DNA of 64,000 bases from Undibacterium hunanense (GCF_014284335.1 NZ_JACOGF010000008.1:62001-126000), one strand, 5' to 3'. Shown: positions 27,322 to 36,469, counted from the stretch's first letter. Translations and numbers: made by a program. Notes: generated from the letters alone by a model not told the origin.

Positions 27322-28226
27322 TGGCACGTGCACAAGCCCTGGTCATAGCCGCGCATGGCCGCCACTATCTGGTACAGGCCGAAATCGATGGTCAGCAACA
27401 CAAACTGCATTGCGTCACCCGTGGTAAAAAAAGTGATGTCTCTGTGGGTGACATCGTTGAATATGCGCTGACATCCAAAAACCAGGGTGTGATCGAAGCC
27501 ATCACCGAGCGCAAGACCTTGCTGTACAGATCTGATCAGTACAAATCCAAGATGCTGGCCGCCAACCTGACGCAGTTGCTGATCGTGGTGGCTACCGAAC
27601 CCAGCTTTACCGATGACCTGGTATCGCGCGCGCTGGTAGCGGCAGAATCAGCCGGTATCAAACCGCATCTGATTCTGAACAAGGTTGACGTCACCACATC
27701 CCTGCCCAAGGCACGTGAACGTGTTGGCCTGTATGCGGGCCTGGGTTACCCCGTGCATGAAGTATCCGTAAAAACCGACCCCGAAGGCACGCGCCTGCTG
27801 ATGCAAAAGCTGATGCAGGGACAAAGCACCATTCTCATCGGCCAGTCTGGCATGGGCAAGTCATCACTGATTAATTTGCTGATACCCGATGCAGAAATCG
27901 CCACCCGCGAAATCTCTGCCGCACTCGATACCGGCAAGCACACCACCACCTTCACCCGCTTGTATCACATGGATGAGAATTCCTACGTGATCGATTCACC
28001 CGGCTTCCAGGAATTTGGCCTGCATCATCTTAGCGAAGGCATGCTGGAACGCGCCTTCCCTGAATTTTTACCTCATCTGGGCCAATGCAAGTTCTACAAC
28101 TGCCACCACCACACCGAACCCGGCTGCGCCATTCTGGCTGCAGTCAAAGACGGCAGCATCTCCACCATGCGGCATGACATGTTTGAACAACTGGTGCATG
28201 AATCGAAGCAGACGGTGGGGTATTAA
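27321..28226 (+). CDS. rsgA: Small ribosomal subunit biogenesis GTPase RsgA
   Basis: The 301-residue circularly permuted GTPase assists late maturation of the 30S subunit. An OB fold (residues 1-70) is followed by the G domain in permuted order, NKVD at 120-123 before GQSGMGKS at 174-181. The zinc motif is [14 protein letters not shown] near the C-terminus. Translation is coupled to phhB. The last 300 bp of this gene reappear as a decayed copy at 29250-29637. Confidence 0.97.
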   Translation: MARAQALVIAAHGRHYLVQAEIDGQQHKLHCVTRGKKSDVSVGDIVEYALTSKNQGVIEAITERKTLLYRSDQYKSKMLAANLTQLLIVVATEPSFTDDLVSRALVAAESAGIKPHLILNKVDVTTSLPKARERVGLYAGLGYPVHEVSVKTDPEGTRLLMQKLMQGQSTILIGQSGMGKSSLINLLIPDAEIATREISAALDTGKHTTTFTRLYHMDENSYVIDSPGFQEFGLHHLSEGMLERAFPEFLPHLGQCKFYNCHHHTEPGCAILAAVKDGSISTMRHDMFEQLVHESKQTVGY

Positions 28227-28458
28227 CAAGCAACAACAAGCAACTTGCTTCTTGAGTAGAACGAAATACCATTGATGCAAACAAATACCAAAATTTGATC
28301 TATGCTGGCTACAGCCAGGGCATTGTGAGTATTCCACTTGGTTTGACCATCTATTTCGGTAAAGGTTATACTTGCTTTGAAGCGCGTCAAAAGTTCACTC
28401 CAACGAAGCTAAAACTCATTTCATCAATAGGGATGAGTTCTAACAACAAGAGAGAAAA

Positions 28459-29223
28459 ATGGATTCTTTAAAACGACGTTTTTTATTCATTTTCCTTTCT
28501 GTGGCATTGAGTGCAACGACGTCAGCTGCAGAGCCTACGTTGACCATGCTCGTCGGCACAAGTAATGCACCCAAGATGTTTTTGAATGATGCTGAGAAGC
28601 CTGTTGGTTATTTCACCGAACTTGCACAGTTAATTGGCAGACGCGCAGGCTACAAGGTTGTGATCGTTGCGGTTCCCTGGGCACGGGCAGTGCAAATGGC
28701 GGAGCGAGGCGAAGGTGTTATTTGTAGTTTATCCAAGACACCTGAGCGTGAAATGCTTTTTAATTACTCGAATGCCGTCCTTGTCGATCGTGTGGTAATC
28801 GTCACCTTAAAGAAAAGAAACTTAGTCGCAGCGAGTTTGGCCGATTTGAAAGGTATGACCATTGGTGTAAACCGAGGGTCAAAATACGGTACAAAGTATA
28901 TTGAAGAACTTCCAATGGTAAATCTGGATGAAGATAATAGTGGCGTTTCCCGTTTGCGTAAGCTTGTATTAGGTCGAATTGATGCTGCAATTATTCCAGG
29001 TGGTGTTGCAGCCGTGACGTTTAATGCAAAAATGGCGGGAATAGACTTCAATGACTTAACTGTACAGAAAACACCTTTAGCGATAGATAAAAATTATTTT
29101 GGAATTTCCAAATCACGTCCAGACGCGAGTGATGTGTTAGGGCATCTCAATGCTGCAATTGATGCATCCATCGCAGACGGAAGCATCGAGGCAATAATGA
29201 ATAATTATGGTGGTATGCCTTAA
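28459..29223 (+). CDS. Periplasmic solute-binding protein, amino-acid ABC type
   Basis: The 254-residue protein has a signal peptide (residues 1-24) and a bacterial extracellular solute-binding family 3 fold (PVGYFTELAQLIGRRAGYKV; GMTIGVNRGSKYGTKY). No ABC permease or ATPase is adjacent, so it may supply a distant transporter or act as a sensor. It is AT-richer than its neighbours and sits between intact rsgA and a decayed rsgA 3' end, which points to acquisition. The start ATG at 28459 has AGAGAG upstream. Confidence 0.85.
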   Translation: MDSLKRRFLFIFLSVALSATTSAAEPTLTMLVGTSNAPKMFLNDAEKPVGYFTELAQLIGRRAGYKVVIVAVPWARAVQMAERGEGVICSLSKTPEREMLFNYSNAVLVDRVVIVTLKKRNLVAASLADLKGMTIGVNRGSKYGTKYIEELPMVNLDEDNSGVSRLRKLVLGRIDAAIIPGGVAAVTFNAKMAGIDFNDLTVQKTPLAIDKNYFGISKSRPDASDVLGHLNAAIDASIADGSIEAIMNNYGGMP

Positions 29224-29249
29224 CTGTAAGGGCTCACGTTTGAAACCGG

Positions 29250-29637
29250 TCATGCTCGACACAGGCAAGCCCACCACCACCTTCTCCCGCCTGCACCACA
29301 TGGATGAGCCGATGGACTCACCCTGCTTTCACCAAATTGGCCTGCACCACCTCAACAAAGGCATGCTGCCCCCGGCTGCGCGATTTTGGCCACAGTCAAA
29401 GACAGCAGCATCTCTATCATGCGGCATGACATGTTTGAACCACTAGTGGACTGTCACAGTTGAAACAGAAGTGAAAGACGTTTGCCCGGCGATCAGGGCA
29501 AGACGCAAAGCGGAGCGATAGTGAACTATCGCGAGCATTTGCAACGCAGCCATGGTCGTCGCGCAAGCGGAAGGCACTCTGTTTTCAGCTGTGACAGTCC
29601 ACTAAAGCATGAATCAAAGCAGACGGTGGGGTATTAA
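29250..29637 (+). pseudogene. rsgA: Decayed duplicate of the rsgA 3' end
   Basis: The stretch reads LDTGKPTTTFSRLHHMDE, then GLHHLNKGM, then LSCGMTCL in another frame, and finishes with DNA nearly identical to the end of rsgA (GCAGACGGTGGGGTATTAA). It matches rsgA from about 27915 to its stop, with internal deletions, frameshifts and a 161-bp inserted element (29444-29604). It is too diverged for a recent tandem copy. Confidence 0.85.
29444..29604. mobile_element. MITE-like element with 26-bp inverted ends
   Basis: The 161-bp insert starts TAGTGGACTGTCACAGTTGA and ends with its near-perfect inverse (TCAGCTGTGACAGTCCACTA). It contains an internal hairpin (GCGATAGtgaaCTATCGC) and no gene. It interrupts the rsgA remnant; CTA at both junctions may be a target duplication. 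It looks like a non-autonomous transposon derivative; the parent transposase is not in the window. Confidence 0.75.
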
Positions 29638-29761
29638 TAAAAGTTTGCCCAGGCAAGGCCGATTTACCCTGGCCAGCTAACCAGGGCCCGCTAATAATTC
29701 ATTGTTAAATGGCGCCTGCAAACTTATAATCCCTGACCTCACTATTGTCTATCTTATACCG

Positions 29762-31429
29762 ATGAAAAAATTTCGACGTGCTCTTTCCCTGGTCGCGCTG
29801 ACTCTCACTGTCACCGCCTGTGGTGGTGGTGGCGGTGGTTCCAGCGCAGGTCAAACCTCTTCAACGTCAACAGGAAATGTCAACGTTCCTGCAGTCTCCA
29901 ATGATCCAGGCCTGACACTTGATCCATCGGTTTTAACGGCTGTCGTACTTCAGGGTGATAGCCTGTCGGTACCAGTAATAGCGCACGCAAATAAAAATTT
30001 TCCTAGTTTTGTGAATATAGGAATCGTCGATACTGCCGGTGTATTAAACACCAACCCCACTATCTACGGACTGGATGCGACCACTTATCGTGCCATGTTG
30101 ACGACTTCACCCAAACTTGCTGTTGGTACCTATAGCGGCGTCATTGAAGTGCGGCTATGCAAGGACTTTGCTGTGATTTGTGCACAGCCGCATGAGGGAT
30201 CCCCCTGGAAATTACCATATTCCATAGAGGTAAGAGCTCCTAACCTGAAGACACTTTCAGCCTTACCAGGTGCGCAGGACTGGACCACGTTCCAGGGTAA
30301 CAAGGCGCATACCGGATATGTTCCGGTTAACCTCGACGTCAACAGTTTCTCGCTCCGCTTCCTGGCGAAGTCCAATATCAAAACAGCGGAATCTGACATC
30401 GTTACACAAGGTGGAATAACCAGTTTTGTAGAAAGCGACGGCTACGCTGCTACAAACGGTAACTATATTTATACAAGTGCAATCACGGCCCTCGATGAAG
30501 CTACCGGAAGCGTGAAATGGACTTTCCCGACATCCAACTACCGTTTGAATTCGCCTGCAGCAGAAAATGGCAAGGTCTACTTTGTCGGTGATGAAAACGG
30601 ACGCCAGTATTTCTCCGTGCTGGATCAGGCAAGTGGAAAGCAATTGGCAAAGGTAAACAGCTATTCAGGAACATACACCACCTACCTGGCACCAGTAGCG
30701 GATGAGCAAAGCGTAATTGTTCCTGTTAGCTTTAGTAATGGCGTGGCGAGTTTCAATCCCACGACCTTGAGTACCAACTGGCTCGGCAGCAGAGTATCTG
30801 ATTATTCTCCCAACTCGGATCGCTGGACAGCAGCAATGGATACGGATTTTACCTATGTCTATTCAAAAAACAGTTCCGCCGACAACAGTTCGGTGATGGT
30901 TGCGTTTGATAGAAAAAATGGACAAATCGCCAGTAGAGTGGCAAACCCGGACGACAAAAACAGCAATGATTCCCTGCGATCTGCTCCGGCCATCTGCAGT
31001 AATAAAAACCTGCTGATGACACGCCTGGGTTCGTATCTCACCAATTTTGATATGTCATCATCAAAAATAAAATGGGGACTAAGAGGTGAATTCAACAGCA
31101 ATCCAGTCTGTACGGGCACCACTTTTTATATCATCAATGGCAAAACCATAGAAGCACGTTCCCTGGAAAGCGGTGCCTTGCAGTGGACATGGGCTCTGCC
31201 CTCACTGGAAAACTTCGTGTTCAGCACCAGAGATACCATGCCACTCAACCTGATTTTGACCAATAACGTTTTACTCGCCACTTCCAATTCCAGTGTCTAT
31301 GCCATTGATCTGGGCACACACAAAACGGTCTGGACTTATGCAAGAAGTGGCTACCTGAGCATGTCAAAAAATGGTGTCCTGTACGTGAGGAATTTCGAAG
31401 GTTATGTAACTGCCTTCAATACACACTAG
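29762..31429 (+). CDS. PQQ-like beta-propeller lipoprotein
   Basis: The 555-residue protein has a lipobox TVTACGGGGGG (Cys at about residue 20), an N-terminal beta-sandwich-like domain (about 50-180) and a C-terminal propeller of PQQ-like repeats (ALDEATGSVKWTF, AIDLGTHKTVWTYA). No catalytic residues are evident. I chose ATG 29762; the frame is open to 29702 but the signal peptide then would be internal. It is followed by a terminator and appears to be a single-gene unit. Confidence 0.82.
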   Translation: MKKFRRALSLVALTLTVTACGGGGGGSSAGQTSSTSTGNVNVPAVSNDPGLTLDPSVLTAVVLQGDSLSVPVIAHANKNFPSFVNIGIVDTAGVLNTNPTIYGLDATTYRAMLTTSPKLAVGTYSGVIEVRLCKDFAVICAQPHEGSPWKLPYSIEVRAPNLKTLSALPGAQDWTTFQGNKAHTGYVPVNLDVNSFSLRFLAKSNIKTAESDIVTQGGITSFVESDGYAATNGNYIYTSAITALDEATGSVKWTFPTSNYRLNSPAAENGKVYFVGDENGRQYFSVLDQASGKQLAKVNSYSGTYTTYLAPVADEQSVIVPVSFSNGVASFNPTTLSTNWLGSRVSDYSPNSDRWTAAMDTDFTYVYSKNSSADNSSVMVAFDRKNGQIASRVANPDDKNSNDSLRSAPAICSNKNLLMTRLGSYLTNFDMSSSKIKWGLRGEFNSNPVCTGTTFYIINGKTIEARSLESGALQWTWALPSLENFVFSTRDTMPLNLILTNNVLLATSNSSVYAIDLGTHKTVWTYARSGYLSMSKNGVLYVRNFEGYVTAFNTH

Positions 31430-31441
31430 AACTCCCCCTTC

Positions 31442-31469
31442 TCACGACTAAACGATCACGACTAAACGA
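31442..31469 (+). repeat. 14-bp tandem duplication
   Basis: TCACGACTAAACGA occurs twice in direct succession just after the propeller gene. It is a simple local duplication with no evident role. Confidence 0.6.
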
Positions 31470-31490
31470 TCAAGTGATCAAACAAGCTTT

Positions 31491-31529
31491 TCCGGAAATC
31501 TGGCAACAAACCAGGTTTCCGGACTTTTC
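31491..31529 (+). terminator. Rho-independent terminator of the propeller lipoprotein gene
   Basis: TCCGGAAAtCTGG-caacaaa-CCAGgTTTCCGGA forms a stem of about 12 bp with one mismatch, followed by CTTTTCT. Confidence 0.75.
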
Positions 31530-31728
31530 TGCAACAGCAGAAAATCTCTATCTGTTCCGCAATCAGTATAAAAACCAGCGTTTGCGAACGAGCCCTGTTT
31601 CAGCCTCTTCTTCATCCTGCACCTCGACACCCCGGCACCTCAGTTCAGGAGATTTATCGCGCCACTTCGCTTCTATAAGCATTTCATTTAGAATAGGATT
31701 TCTGTCAACATTCCTTGAAAGCAATGTG

Positions 31729-33417
31729 ATGCACCTGTTTGCGAAAAAAGTCCTTGGCTGCCTCATCATAGCCAGCTTGAACATGGTTCCTTCATCCGCC
31801 AGCCTGGCACAGACAAAAACCACTGATCCAGCCCTCAGGCAGGCACGGGAATACTACAAGGCAGGTGACGTCGCCCGGCTTGATAAACGTTATGCAGATG
31901 CTGTGCAATTGCTGGTCAAGGCGTATGAACTTGTCCCTGCATCGCATGAACTGCCTTACGACATTGCCTGCCTGCACGCATTGAGCGGGGCGAAAGACGA
32001 TGCCTTCAAATGGCTGGATGTGGCCATCGGTGCTGGTTACCTGAATGTTGATCACATGCTTAAGGACAGCGATTTTGACAGCCTGCATGACGATCCGCGC
32101 TGGCAAAAAACAATCGAAAAAACCAGGAAAGAAGCCGCCCGGCAAGCCCGTCTTTGGTCATCACCAGTGTGGGATAGCGCTTATGCTGAACAATTGAGTG
32201 AAGACGAGAGAATAGCTGGCCTGTCCAAATTCTGGTCTGAAGTGAAATACAATTTTGTATACACCAACAAACTGATGGATTTGGACTGGGATGCCGTCTA
32301 TCTGCGTTATCTGCCCAAGGTACGCGCAGCAAAAAACACGGCAGACTATTACAAGATTCTGATGGAAATGTGCGCCTTGCTACAAGATGGACATACCAAT
32401 GTCATGCCACCAACCATCCTATACAACGATGTGTGGGGCACCGTACCGCTACGCGCCACATTGATGGAAGACAAGGTCATCATCACGGACGTGCTTGATC
32501 CTGCATTGCGCGAACGCGGCATCTTGCCCGGTCATCAGATACTGACTGCGGATGGGCAGGATATCAAAGCCTATTTACAAAAAACAGTAGCCCCCTATAT
32601 CAGTGCGTCTACCCCGCAAGACATGGATGTCCGGCTCTACAATTATGTACTGTTGCTTGGTGACCTGGACACGCCAGTGAAAATGCTTGTCGCAGACCCG
32701 CAGGGCAAGACACTTTCCATCGACATCAAGCGTATTAATACCACAACCCGGCGCAAGTTTGCGACACCCAGGCCGGCATTCAACTGGCGCATGTTAGCCA
32801 ATAATGTTGCCTACGTTGAACTCAACTCTTTTGGTGACAATACCGCGGCCAACGAATACATCAAAGCCTATGCAGAAATTGCCAAGGCAAAGGCAATCAT
32901 CTTCGATGTGAGGAAAAACGGTGGCGGTGATACTGACGTAGGCTACAGAGTATTGCAAACCCTGGGGACGCCACCCTTTGACGGCAGCCATGCCGCCACC
33001 CGCGACTATAAGCCCGCAAAGCGGGCATGGGGCGAAAAGCAAGCCATGCATGACTTTGCCGACGAAAAAAACCAGCCAGATCCAGAGCGCGCCTATCACG
33101 GCACAGTCATGGTCCTGACCAGCGCATCAACCTTTTCCGCCGCTGAAGATTTCGCCGTTGCCTTTGACAGCATGAAGCGTGGCCTGATCATTGGCGAACC
33201 TACCGGCGGAAGCACAGGCCAACCATTAATGATCAGCATGCCCGGTGGCGGCAGTGCCCGCATCTGTACCAAAAAAGACAGCTATATCGACGGCAAGGCG
33301 TTTGTCGGCGTAGGCGTACAACCTGGCAAGCTGATCCACACAAAAATAGATGACTTCAGGGCGGGCAAAGATACGCAACTCAATGCGGCACTGGCAGAGA
33401 TTGAAAAAGTCAGGTGA
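31729..33417 (+). CDS. S41-family peptidase with TPR N-terminus
   Basis: The 562-residue exported protein has a signal peptide (MHLFAKKVLGCLIIASLNMV), TPR-like repeats at about 30-120 (AREYYKAGDVARLDKRYADAV) and a C-terminal-processing-protease-like domain. The S41 core shows DVRKNGGGDTDVGY and the nucleophile region TSASTFSAAED with GEPTGGSTGQP. The start is ATG 31729 (GTG 31726 is also in frame). It is followed by an inverted repeat. The substrate is unknown. Confidence 0.87.
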   Translation: MHLFAKKVLGCLIIASLNMVPSSASLAQTKTTDPALRQAREYYKAGDVARLDKRYADAVQLLVKAYELVPASHELPYDIACLHALSGAKDDAFKWLDVAIGAGYLNVDHMLKDSDFDSLHDDPRWQKTIEKTRKEAARQARLWSSPVWDSAYAEQLSEDERIAGLSKFWSEVKYNFVYTNKLMDLDWDAVYLRYLPKVRAAKNTADYYKILMEMCALLQDGHTNVMPPTILYNDVWGTVPLRATLMEDKVIITDVLDPALRERGILPGHQILTADGQDIKAYLQKTVAPYISASTPQDMDVRLYNYVLLLGDLDTPVKMLVADPQGKTLSIDIKRINTTTRRKFATPRPAFNWRMLANNVAYVELNSFGDNTAANEYIKAYAEIAKAKAIIFDVRKNGGGDTDVGYRVLQTLGTPPFDGSHAATRDYKPAKRAWGEKQAMHDFADEKNQPDPERAYHGTVMVLTSASTFSAAEDFAVAFDSMKRGLIIGEPTGGSTGQPLMISMPGGGSARICTKKDSYIDGKAFVGVGVQPGKLIHTKIDDFRAGKDTQLNAALAEIEKVR

Positions 33418-33425
33418 TGTAACAG

Positions 33426-33463
33426 GCCCACTCTCGCCAGAAAACGCTGGTTGGCGAGTGGGC
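33426..33463 (+). terminator. Strong hairpin after the S41 gene
   Basis: GCCCACT-ct-CGCCA pairs with TGGCG-AGTGGGC across a 12-base loop. There is no T run, so termination efficiency is uncertain. Confidence 0.5.
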
Positions 33464-33492
33464 TACAAGCAAAGCAGTGTTACATGCTTGGC

Positions 33493-33585
33493 TTACATGA
33501 CTTCAATTTTCCTGCCATCCGGATCTTGGACAAGATAAATATTCTTCCCGTCTCGTTCAATCCGGGTATGGTCACCGATTTTTCA
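33493..33585 (-). pseudogene. C-terminal fragment of a VOC/glyoxalase-family gene
   Basis: On the minus strand the bases read KIGDHTRIERDGKNIYLVQD followed by PDGRKIEVM and a TAA stop. This is the typical last strand of a vicinal-oxygen-chelate protein (YLVQDPDGRKIEV). There is no upstream portion: the fragment runs straight into the 3' end of the 2'-5' RNA ligase-like gene. It is a truncated relic, and not a piece of the intact VOC gene at 35294, whose tail differs. Confidence 0.65.
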
Positions 33586-34072
33586 GCAAGACATATGTCT
33601 CCAACACCCGCCACGGGCTTGTGCCTTCTTGCTCTATCAAGTAAATGCTGGTGAAACTGATCTGTAGAGGATTGGACAGGCTGGCGGCCGCTGCCAGTGA
33701 ATTACCAGAGGCTTTCGGGTTTCTTGGGTGGGCCAGGGTCAGATGTGGGCGTTGAATCTTGATATTGTCTGAGGCCAGAATGTATTCACGCAATTGAAGA
33801 AAAGCCTGTTCTCCTTCAATGCAATGCAGTATCAGGCCATGCCCCAAAAATACTTCGGGTGCACCAAACGTCAGGGTGATGGGTGGGAATGCCAGATGTT
33901 GCAGCCTTTGCCTGATGGATGAGAAATCGACGATTTCATCTTCACGGCAAAGTGTGATGTGTGCCGGGATCAGGCTGCTTTGTACAGGATCAACAATGCT
34001 GCGCACGTGTTCCAGTTCAGCCGCAGCATGCGCTGGCACAAACATGGTCAATTGCTGTCGAATAGAAGCCAT
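33572..34072 (-). CDS. 2'-5' RNA ligase / cyclic phosphodiesterase family protein
   Basis: The 166-residue protein has the two HxT-type motifs of the 2H phosphoesterase superfamily: HITL near residue 38 and HLTL near residue 110, spaced as in LigT-like proteins. Members hydrolyse cyclic phosphodiesters or ligate RNA ends. It is upstream of the VOC fragment and downstream of the sirtuin gene on the same strand. The physiological substrate is unknown. Confidence 0.83.
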   Translation of the reverse strand: MASIRQQLTMFVPAHAAAELEHVRSIVDPVQSSLIPAHITLCREDEIVDFSSIRQRLQHLAFPPITLTFGAPEVFLGHGLILHCIEGEQAFLQLREYILASDNIKIQRPHLTLAHPRNPKASGNSLAAAASLSNPLQISFTSIYLIEQEGTSPWRVLETYVLLKNR

Positions 34073-34149
34073 GAAGAAAAATTCAATACGTTTTTAAAAG
34101 TCAATCCATCGTGGAAGTCAGGTACTTACTTTATCCTGCATTAATTTAA

Positions 34150-34851
34150 TTAGCGTGTACTAAGCCACCGCTCGCAAAGATGCGGAATAATATTGGTTGC
34201 CCGACCACGCGAGAATGTGAAGCCGAAAGGCAGGCTTTCCATGTCCAGCGCGACCAGTAACTTCTCTGCCCTGCCACGTGCGGACTTGACCAATGAAGCG
34301 GCTGGGAAGACGGTCAAGGATGTTCCCACGACCAGCACTTTGGCCGCAGTGGCTATATGTTGCCGCGCTTCGGTCATATATTGGACCTCTTCACCAAACC
34401 AGACGATATCCGGGCGAAGCTGGGTGCCGTCCTCACATAATTGCCCGATAGTGATGGGTGCATCGCCGATACGATAGCGCCTGCGGGCGTCAGATGTGCC
34501 ACGGGCATAGGTCAGTTCACCATGCACATGTATGACGTTGGTGGACCCTGCGCGTTCATGGAGGTCATCGACGTTTTGAGTAATCACAACGACTTCATAT
34601 GCCGACTGCAATTTGGCAAGTGCAATGTGTGCTTCATTGGGTTCGGCGCGAGCAGCCAGTGCGCGTCGCTCATTATAAAATTCGAGCACAAGCTCTGGAT
34701 GGGCTACCCAGCCTGCTGGGCTGGCTACTTCTTCCCACGAGTAAGATTTCCACAATCCATTTGCATCACGAAAAGTCGGCAAACCACTTTCTGCGCTAAT
34801 GCCAGAACCGGATAAAACAACGATTTTGTTGGTTTGTATTTCAGGTTTCAT
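34150..34851 (-). CDS. SIR2-family NAD-dependent deacylase lacking usual zinc cysteines
   Basis: The 233-residue sirtuin has the NAD motifs VVLSGSGISAESGLPTFRD (10-28), TQNVDDLHERAG and the catalytic HVHG. The segment between HVHG and LRPDIVWFGE has one Cys only, where class III sirtuins usually carry two CxxC pairs, so the structural zinc site is probably absent. Such forms exist in other bacteria. Its first 50 bp have a decayed twin at 37742-37797. Confidence 0.88.
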   Translation of the reverse strand: MKPEIQTNKIVVLSGSGISAESGLPTFRDANGLWKSYSWEEVASPAGWVAHPELVLEFYNERRALAARAEPNEAHIALAKLQSAYEVVVITQNVDDLHERAGSTNVIHVHGELTYARGTSDARRRYRIGDAPITIGQLCEDGTQLRPDIVWFGEEVQYMTEARQHIATAAKVLVVGTSLTVFPAASLVKSARGRAEKLLVALDMESLPFGFTFSRGRATNIIPHLCERWLSTR

Positions 34852-34875
34852 ACTACAGGCTTCAATATAATACAG

Positions 34876-34985
34876 GAAAGAAGCATCAGCTTACCATTAA
34901 CTATCCTGGCTATGTCAAGACTGTCTCCAGCCTCGCCATGAATGAATGCATACAGTTTTTCGGAAGGACTTGCATCGCCCTCTTC
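34876..34985 (-). pseudogene. Decayed 3' end of a paralogue of the gene at 37821-38171
   Basis: On the minus strand this reads GEAGDSLDIARIVNGKLML, matching the C-terminus DHEDSIDIVRTVAGRLML of the intact gene at 37821-38171. Similarity continues past the stop into the sirtuin start. Nothing of the N-terminal part remains. Together with 37742-37797 it forms a pair of diverged direct repeats. Confidence 0.75.
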
Positions 34986-35304
34986 AGTTCAAACGATGTC
35001 GACACACGTTGACAGACCAGTTTACCGTAGCTTGGTCGATCGCCGCATGAACGGGTGAGTGTGCGAGTTCTGTGACGATTCCGCTGGCGGCACGTTCACC
35101 ATCCCTGGCTGACTTCCACAGTAGCATGTCAGTCACCAGGCCATCTGCACTCTGGCAAATGCGTCGCAGAATAAAACCGGGTTGATGCTGTAGCCAGCCA
35201 TCAACATCACTGTTTGCCGCGATAAAGTCTTTCATCGTTACGCCCGCTGACAAGTAGAAAGTCGTGATTTCCATCGCTTCAGTTGCCAATGATTTAGTTG
35301 CCAT
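34984..35304 (-). CDS. Antibiotic-biosynthesis-monooxygenase-like small protein
   Basis: The 106-residue protein has an EITTFYLSAGVTMKDFIAAN first strand and helix and QPGFILRRICQ, resembling dimeric alpha-beta barrel ABM-type proteins. Start is the second of two ATGs (35307/35304) behind GGAGA, overlapping the VOC gene end by 11 bp. It is the last gene of a minus-strand unit SDR, VOC, ABM. The substrate is unknown. Confidence 0.7.
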   Translation of the reverse strand: MATKSLATEAMEITTFYLSAGVTMKDFIAANSDVDGWLQHQPGFILRRICQSADGLVTDMLLWKSARDGERAASGIVTELAHSPVHAAIDQATVNWSVNVCRHRLN

Positions 35305-35707
35305 CATTTTCTCCGTGCTGCCAACTTTTGTAGACGAACTCCAGGCTGTAGCCATCCGGGTCGCGCACATTGGCGGCGTAGTAACGCGGGTCATAATGAA
35401 GCCTCGCCCCTGGTGCACCATTGTCGGTCGCGCCAGCCGCCATGGCAGCGGCATAGGCGGCGTTCACTTCGTGCTGGTCGCGAGCGACAAATCCGACGTG
35501 TGCTGCCTGGCCTTCAACGACGCCTTCGCGTAGCCAAAAGAACACGCGTCCGTTCGCCCCGAATCCTTTCAGGTCGGGGTGGCCCGGCGGGCCGTTTTTG
35601 CCATCGTAGTCAAGGCGATTGACGATACCTAATGGTGTCAGTGCGGCAGTGTAAAAGGCGATGGAACGGTCAATGTCACTGACCGAAAGAAAGATATGAT
35701 CCAGCAT
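35294..35707 (-). CDS. VOC (glyoxalase/dioxygenase) family protein
   Basis: The 137-residue protein has the two beta-alpha-beta-beta-beta modules of the vicinal-oxygen-chelate superfamily. It opens MLDHIFLSVSDIDRSIAFY and ends with NVRDPDGYSLEFVYK. The metal-ligand positions (H4, H71-region, E125-region) look kept. It lies 18 bp after the SDR gene and overlaps the ABM-like gene. Its role could be detoxification of aldehydes or quinones, but that is inference. Confidence 0.88.
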   Translation of the reverse strand: MLDHIFLSVSDIDRSIAFYTAALTPLGIVNRLDYDGKNGPPGHPDLKGFGANGRVFFWLREGVVEGQAAHVGFVARDQHEVNAAYAAAMAAGATDNGAPGARLHYDPRYYAANVRDPDGYSLEFVYKSWQHGENDGN

Positions 35708-35725
35708 GATTTTGCCCTCTTCGTA

Positions 35726-36469
35726 TTAAATGTTGTAGCCGCCGGCAACTTCGATGGATTGCGCATTGATCCAGCCGCTGTCTTGCGTCAGCAAACCTGC
35801 AATAACGCGAGCGACATCCTCTGGTTCACCAACCCGCCCCAAAGCGGTCTGGGATGCCAGAAGTGTTTCGAATTCATCGTTCAGCCCGCCTCCGAGCTCA
35901 GTACGTATGGCACCAGGCGATACTGCATTGACGCGGATACGCCGTTCGCCAAATTCCTTGGCCATATAACGGGTGAGCACTTCCAGCCCGCCCTTGAACG
36001 CGGCGTACGGTGCCACACCCGCAGTCGCAACCCGCGTGGTTGCGCTGGTCAGGTTGACGATGCTTGCGCCCTTCTTCATCAGCGGCAGCAGTGTCTGCGT
36101 AAGAAAGAACGGCCCCTTCAGATGCACATTCATCAAATCATCGAACTGTGTTTCGGTAACGGTTTCGATGGGGTTGTACAGGCCATGGCCTGCATTGTTC
36201 ACAAGGCCAGCAAGTTCACTGCTATCCCAAACGCTGGCCAGAGTGCGCTCTACTGTACTACGGAAACCGGCAAAAGCACGCACGTCGCCAACGTCCAGTT
36301 TCAAGGCAGTGGCCTTGCCGCCAGCAGCGGCGATTTGGCCAACCACCTCTTCCGCTTTGGCCGCCTGGCTATGGTAGGTGAGGATGACGCCCAGTCCACG
36401 GCGTGCGCATTCCAGGGCAGTACTGGAGCCGATTCCGCGGCTGCCGCCGGTGATGATGACGATGTTCAT
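35726..36469 (-). CDS. SDR-family NAD(P)-dependent oxidoreductase
   Basis: The 247-residue short-chain dehydrogenase has the nucleotide motif TGGSRGIG (8-15), NNAGHG near 95 and a YAAFKGG active site whose Tyr-x-x-x-Lys is present with an upstream Ser (NLTSATT). Start at ATG 36469 is set by the Rossmann fold N-terminus. It is divergent from the AraC-family gene, with a 10-bp triple repeat between them, so it is the likely target. Confidence 0.93.
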   Translation of the reverse strand: MNIVIITGGSRGIGSSTALECARRGLGVILTYHSQAAKAEEVVGQIAAAGGKATALKLDVGDVRAFAGFRSTVERTLASVWDSSELAGLVNNAGHGLYNPIETVTETQFDDLMNVHLKGPFFLTQTLLPLMKKGASIVNLTSATTRVATAGVAPYAAFKGGLEVLTRYMAKEFGERRIRVNAVSPGAIRTELGGGLNDEFETLLASQTALGRVGEPEDVARVIAGLLTQDSGWINAQSIEVAGGYNI

